Assembly: GCA_023429365.1 (NCBI GenBank)
Contig: JAEYVW010000179.1
Coordinates: forward strand, 1-6,883
DNA length: 6,883 nucleotides
Direction: 5' to 3'
From: Bacteroidota bacterium
GTDB lineage: Bacteria; Bacteroidota; Bacteroidia; Chitinophagales; Chitinophagaceae
Shown: positions 4,302 to 6,883 of the stretch, piece after piece
Numbering within the stretch: the first letter of the stretch is position 1
Layout of the letters: each line of letters begins with the position of its first letter
Program-made: the position numbers and the translations under genes
The notes under the pieces: model-generated
The model's database searches: none
The model's input: the letters and a program-made list of their open reading frames with translations, nothing else
Told to the model about the DNA's origin: nothing

Positions 4302-6701
4302 CTAATTACCTACCGGTTCGGCTTTTCGCAAAAGAGTTTGCTCTGCCTGGCAGATATTTTCAATACCCCGCATTAATGCATCGGGGTTAAATGAGATGCT
4401 ATCGATACCCTGTTCCACGAGGAATTTTGCAAACTCCGGGATATCGCTGGGGGCCTGGCCGCATAATCCAATTTTGACACCAGCCTGTTTTGCCTTCCGG
4501 ATCATAGTGGCGATCATTTCTTTTACCGCTTCGTTTTGTTCGTCGAAAAGCGCACTGATGATAGCGGAGTCCCTGTCGATGCCAAGGAGCAATTGTGTCA
4601 GGTCGTTGGAACCGATTGAGAATCCATCGAAAACCTGGGCAAATTGGGAAGCGAGTACCACATTGGCCGGGATCTCCGCCATTACATACACTTCAAGACC
4701 GTTGACACCCTGCTCAAGACCTGCATTCTTCATGGCGGCGAGTACTTTCTTACCCTCTTCGATTGTTCTGCAAAATGGGATCATCACTTTAATATTGTCC
4801 AGACCCATTTCTTCTCTCACTTTCAGAATCGCCTTACATTCGAGGCTGAACCCCGGTTGATAGAGTTCGCTGTAGTAACGTGATGCGCCGCGGAATCCAA
4901 GCATTGGATTTTCTTCTGAGGGCTCAAATTGTTTTCCCCCGATTAGATTTGCATACTCATTGGTTTTGAAGTCGCTCATCCTGACGATCACATCTTTTGG
5001 ATAAAAAGCAGCTGCAATAGTCGCGACACCTTCAGCAAGTTTGTCAATAAAATATTTTTGCTTATCAGGGTAATGGTGCGTGATCTCTTCTATCTTCTGC
5101 TTAGCGGCCTCATCTTTTAGCTCATGAAAATTAACCAGCGCCATCGGGTGGATCTGTACAGTATGGGTGATAATAAATTCCATACGCATCAGGCCCACGC
5201 CATCATTGGGGAAGAAAGACAATTTAAATGCTTTATCAGGATCTCCCGCAATCAGCATCACTTCTGTGTTTCGCGGCTTAGATGTTTTCGAGAGATCCAG
5301 TTTGGTTTCTGTAAACTCCAGCTTTCCATCATAGATAAAGCCGGTTTTACCCTCGCAGCAGGAAGCCGTGATCATTTGCCCATCAGTTATTTTTTCAGTT
5401 GCATTGCCACAACCAACCACGGCGGGAACATCCAGTTCCCTGGCCACGATCGAGGCATGACTGGTCCGGCCACCTTTATTTGTAATGATCGCCGCGGCTT
5501 TCTTTAGAATGGGATCCCAGTCCGGACTCGTAAGATCAGTGACCACAATTTCACCGGGATTTAGTTTGTGAGCCTCGGCAGGGGAGTTTAGTATCCTGGC
5601 GACACCAGTGGCGATCCTCGATCCGATCGCGTTGCCTTCCGCCAACCTGGTTCCTTTTTTAACTAGGTGATATTCCTTAACGATCAAAGGATTTTTTTGC
5701 GAGTGCACGGTTTCGGGTCTGGCCTGTATAATAAAGATCTCACCGGTGTTTCCATCTTTAGCCCATTCAATGTCCATGGCTTTCTGGTAATGATCTTCTG
5801 TAATAATGGCCCATCGGGCAATTTCTATGATCTCGTCGTCGGTAAGTACAAATTGTTCTCTTTTTTCTTTTTCAGTTGGTATATTTTTTACCGGGCTGTC
5901 TCCATCATAACTGTAGATCATTGTTTTTTCTTTTCCACCCAGTTTCTTTTGTATGATTGGATTTTTACCCTTTTTTAAAGTCGGTTTGAAAACATAAAAT
6001 TCATCCGGGGTTACAGTACCCTGTACAATGTTTTCTCCCAGGCCCCATACGCCACTGATATGTACAATATCGCGAAAGCCGGATTCGGGTTCGAGGGTAA
6101 AGACCACGCCGGAAGAAGCTTTGTCGGACCGGACCATTTTTTGGACACCGACTGACAGGGCAACTTTTTCGTGGGCAAAACCATTGTCTTCCCGGTATTT
6201 AATGGCCCGGTCGGTATAAAGCGAGGCAAAACATTTTTTTACAGCTTCAAGCAAAGCTTTTTCACCTTTGATATTTAGGTAGGATTCGTGTTGGCCGGCA
6301 AAGCTTGCATTTGGCAGATCTTCCGCGGTTGCGCTGCTACGAACAGCCATTTCATCATCATCTTTGCCACACAGGTCCCTGTATGCCGCGATGATCGCCT
6401 CCTGTAATGGTTCAGGCAGTTTGGATTCGAGTAAGATCGTTCTGGCGGTTTTGCCAATGGTGGTGAGGTTCGAATAATTTTCCCGGTCAAGTGTTGCCAG
6501 CAGGTCGCGAAGTTTTTCTGACACCGCATTGTGTGCCAGGAATTCTTCAAAGGCGAACGCTGTCACCGCGAAACCATTTGGAACAACGATTCCCCTGGAA
6601 GAAAGTTTTGAATACATTTCTCCCAGGGAGGCATTTTTTCCACCCACGGCTGCCAGGTCACCTATACTTATTTCACTGAATTTTTTTATATAATTATTCA
6701 T
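4302..6701 (-). CDS. ppsA: phosphoenolpyruvate synthase (pyruvate, water dikinase)
   Basis: A 799-residue protein, close to the usual length of about 790-800. It converts pyruvate + ATP + water to phosphoenolpyruvate + AMP + phosphate, the entry to gluconeogenesis from pyruvate or lactate, in the cytoplasm. Residues about 15-330 are the ATP-binding domain: VGGKNASLGEM at 19-29, and R121 in 'AVRSSATAEDLPNASFAGQ'. Residues about 380-460 are the swivelling phosphohistidine domain, with catalytic H415 in GGRTSHASIVARELDVPAVVG. Residues about 480-790 are the PEP/pyruvate barrel: 'GLMRMEFI', 'VRMSDFKTNEYANLIGG', 'MLGFRGASRYY', 'MAEIPANV', 'GSNDLTQLLLGIDRDS', and the proton-donor cysteine C747 in GLCGQAPSD. 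All key residues are present. The ATG at 6701 directly precedes the conserved 'F-x-E-I-x-x-x-D' start of the family. No Shine-Dalgarno is visible. It follows a universal stress protein gene by 14 bp and was probably transcribed with it. Pyruvate phosphate dikinase is excluded by the length and by the PpsA-type motifs. Confidence 0.97.
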   Translation of the reverse strand: MNNYIKKFSEISIGDLAAVGGKNASLGEMYSKLSSRGIVVPNGFAVTAFAFEEFLAHNAVSEKLRDLLATLDRENYSNLTTIGKTARTILLESKLPEPLQEAIIAAYRDLCGKDDDEMAVRSSATAEDLPNASFAGQHESYLNIKGEKALLEAVKKCFASLYTDRAIKYREDNGFAHEKVALSVGVQKMVRSDKASSGVVFTLEPESGFRDIVHISGVWGLGENIVQGTVTPDEFYVFKPTLKKGKNPIIQKKLGGKEKTMIYSYDGDSPVKNIPTEKEKREQFVLTDDEIIEIARWAIITEDHYQKAMDIEWAKDGNTGEIFIIQARPETVHSQKNPLIVKEYHLVKKGTRLAEGNAIGSRIATGVARILNSPAEAHKLNPGEIVVTDLTSPDWDPILKKAAAIITNKGGRTSHASIVARELDVPAVVGCGNATEKITDGQMITASCCEGKTGFIYDGKLEFTETKLDLSKTSKPRNTEVMLIAGDPDKAFKLSFFPNDGVGLMRMEFIITHTVQIHPMALVNFHELKDEAAKQKIEEITHHYPDKQKYFIDKLAEGVATIAAAFYPKDVIVRMSDFKTNEYANLIGGKQFEPSEENPMLGFRGASRYYSELYQPGFSLECKAILKVREEMGLDNIKVMIPFCRTIEEGKKVLAAMKNAGLEQGVNGLEVYVMAEIPANVVLASQFAQVFDGFSIGSNDLTQLLLGIDRDSAIISALFDEQNEAVKEMIATMIRKAKQAGVKIGLCGQAPSDIPEFAKFLVEQGIDSISFNPDALMRGIENICQAEQTLLRKAEPVGN

Positions 6702-6715
6702 AGATGATGAATGTA

Positions 6716-6883
6716 TTATTCATGTAAAGATAGAATTGGTAAGGGCGCGTGCAGGACCAGGTCTTTCGAATGGCTATGATGAAAGATCTTATCGATTAGA
6801 CCATGTTTTTTAGGAATGATGATAAGCAGATCCAGTTTGTTTTGCTGAACATAGTCGCGTATGCCTTTATCAATATCGGGTTC
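6716..6883 (-). CDS. universal stress protein (UspA family), C-terminal part (5' end outside window)
   Basis: The frame is open on the - strand from the right edge to TAA at 6718-6716, giving 55 residues beginning EPDIDKGIRDYVQQNKLDLL. There is no start codon within the window, so the gene extends beyond it. The pattern matches the C-terminus of Bacteroidota UspA-domain proteins: an amphipathic helix ending 'VQQNKLDLLIIIPKKHG', then 'IDKIFHHSHSKDLVLHAPLPILSLHE'. This corresponds to the family's 'D-L-I-x-x-x-x-x-x-x-x-x-x-x-x-F-x-x-S-x-x-x-x-x-x-x-x-x-x-P-L-L-x-x-x' ending, where the conserved Ser/His region lies near the nucleotide-binding site. Usp proteins of this type often carry two Usp domains; the second would be the one seen here. 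It lies 14 bp upstream of ppsA on the same strand, indicating an operon whose promoter is outside the window. Confidence 0.85.
   Translation of the reverse strand, partial: EPDIDKGIRDYVQQNKLDLLIIIPKKHGLIDKIFHHSHSKDLVLHAPLPILSLHE

Noticed and set aside
4396..4860. + strand frame of about 154 residues antisense to ppsA
   Set aside because: It is fully inside ppsA, whose motifs are certain; the Ser- and Pro-rich translation is typical of a shadow frame.
5667..5978. + strand frame antisense to ppsA, rich in Phe
   Set aside because: The Phe-rich stretch is simply the reverse complement of Lys codons in ppsA (KEKREQ and neighbours).
6725..6732. TATCTTTA on the - strand as a ppsA promoter
   Set aside because: It lacks the final G, has no -33 element, and lies inside the usp coding sequence.

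Overview
The window looks like a chromosomal segment of a Bacteroidota bacterium, probably Chitinophagales/Sphingobacteriia-like. This is inferred from the TPR-LytS sensor kinase paired with a LytTR regulator, the general lack of Shine-Dalgarno sequences before the genes, and two exact matches to the Bacteroidota -7 promoter element TAnnTTTG. No mobile element, tRNA, rRNA or CRISPR array is visible. The genes look intact, apart from two cut by the window edges.

Left part (1-3185, + strand): the C-terminal end of a DUF1579-like protein (2-232), a 97-bp gap, then a two-gene two-component system. This comprises a membrane-anchored sensor with periplasmic TPR repeats and a LytS-type kinase core (330-2435), followed 9 bp later by its LytTR response regulator (2445-3185). 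They are presumably co-transcribed and act as cognate partners; no target gene can be named from the sequence.

Middle (3186-4300): a small hypothetical protein on the - strand (3278-3526) and an Hsp20 small heat-shock protein on the + strand (3736-4176) diverge from a region of about 210 bp. That region holds two candidate -7 elements (one per direction), two inverted repeats, and an unusually strong ribosome binding site for hsp20 preceded by a U-run that could pair with it. The hsp20 gene ends in a strong intrinsic terminator. A second long hairpin serves the convergent ppsA.

Right part (4302-6883, - strand): phosphoenolpyruvate synthase (ppsA, 4302-6701), preceded 14 bp upstream by the C-terminal end of a universal stress protein (6716-6883, cut by the window edge and lacking a start codon here). 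The two probably form a usp-ppsA operon. With the adjacent hsp20, the segment resembles a stress or energy-limitation gene group: protein protection (Hsp20), stress response (Usp) and gluconeogenic PEP supply (PpsA). Nothing in the window is clearly a new system. The most interesting parts are the hsp20 5' control region and the small uncharacterised protein next to it.
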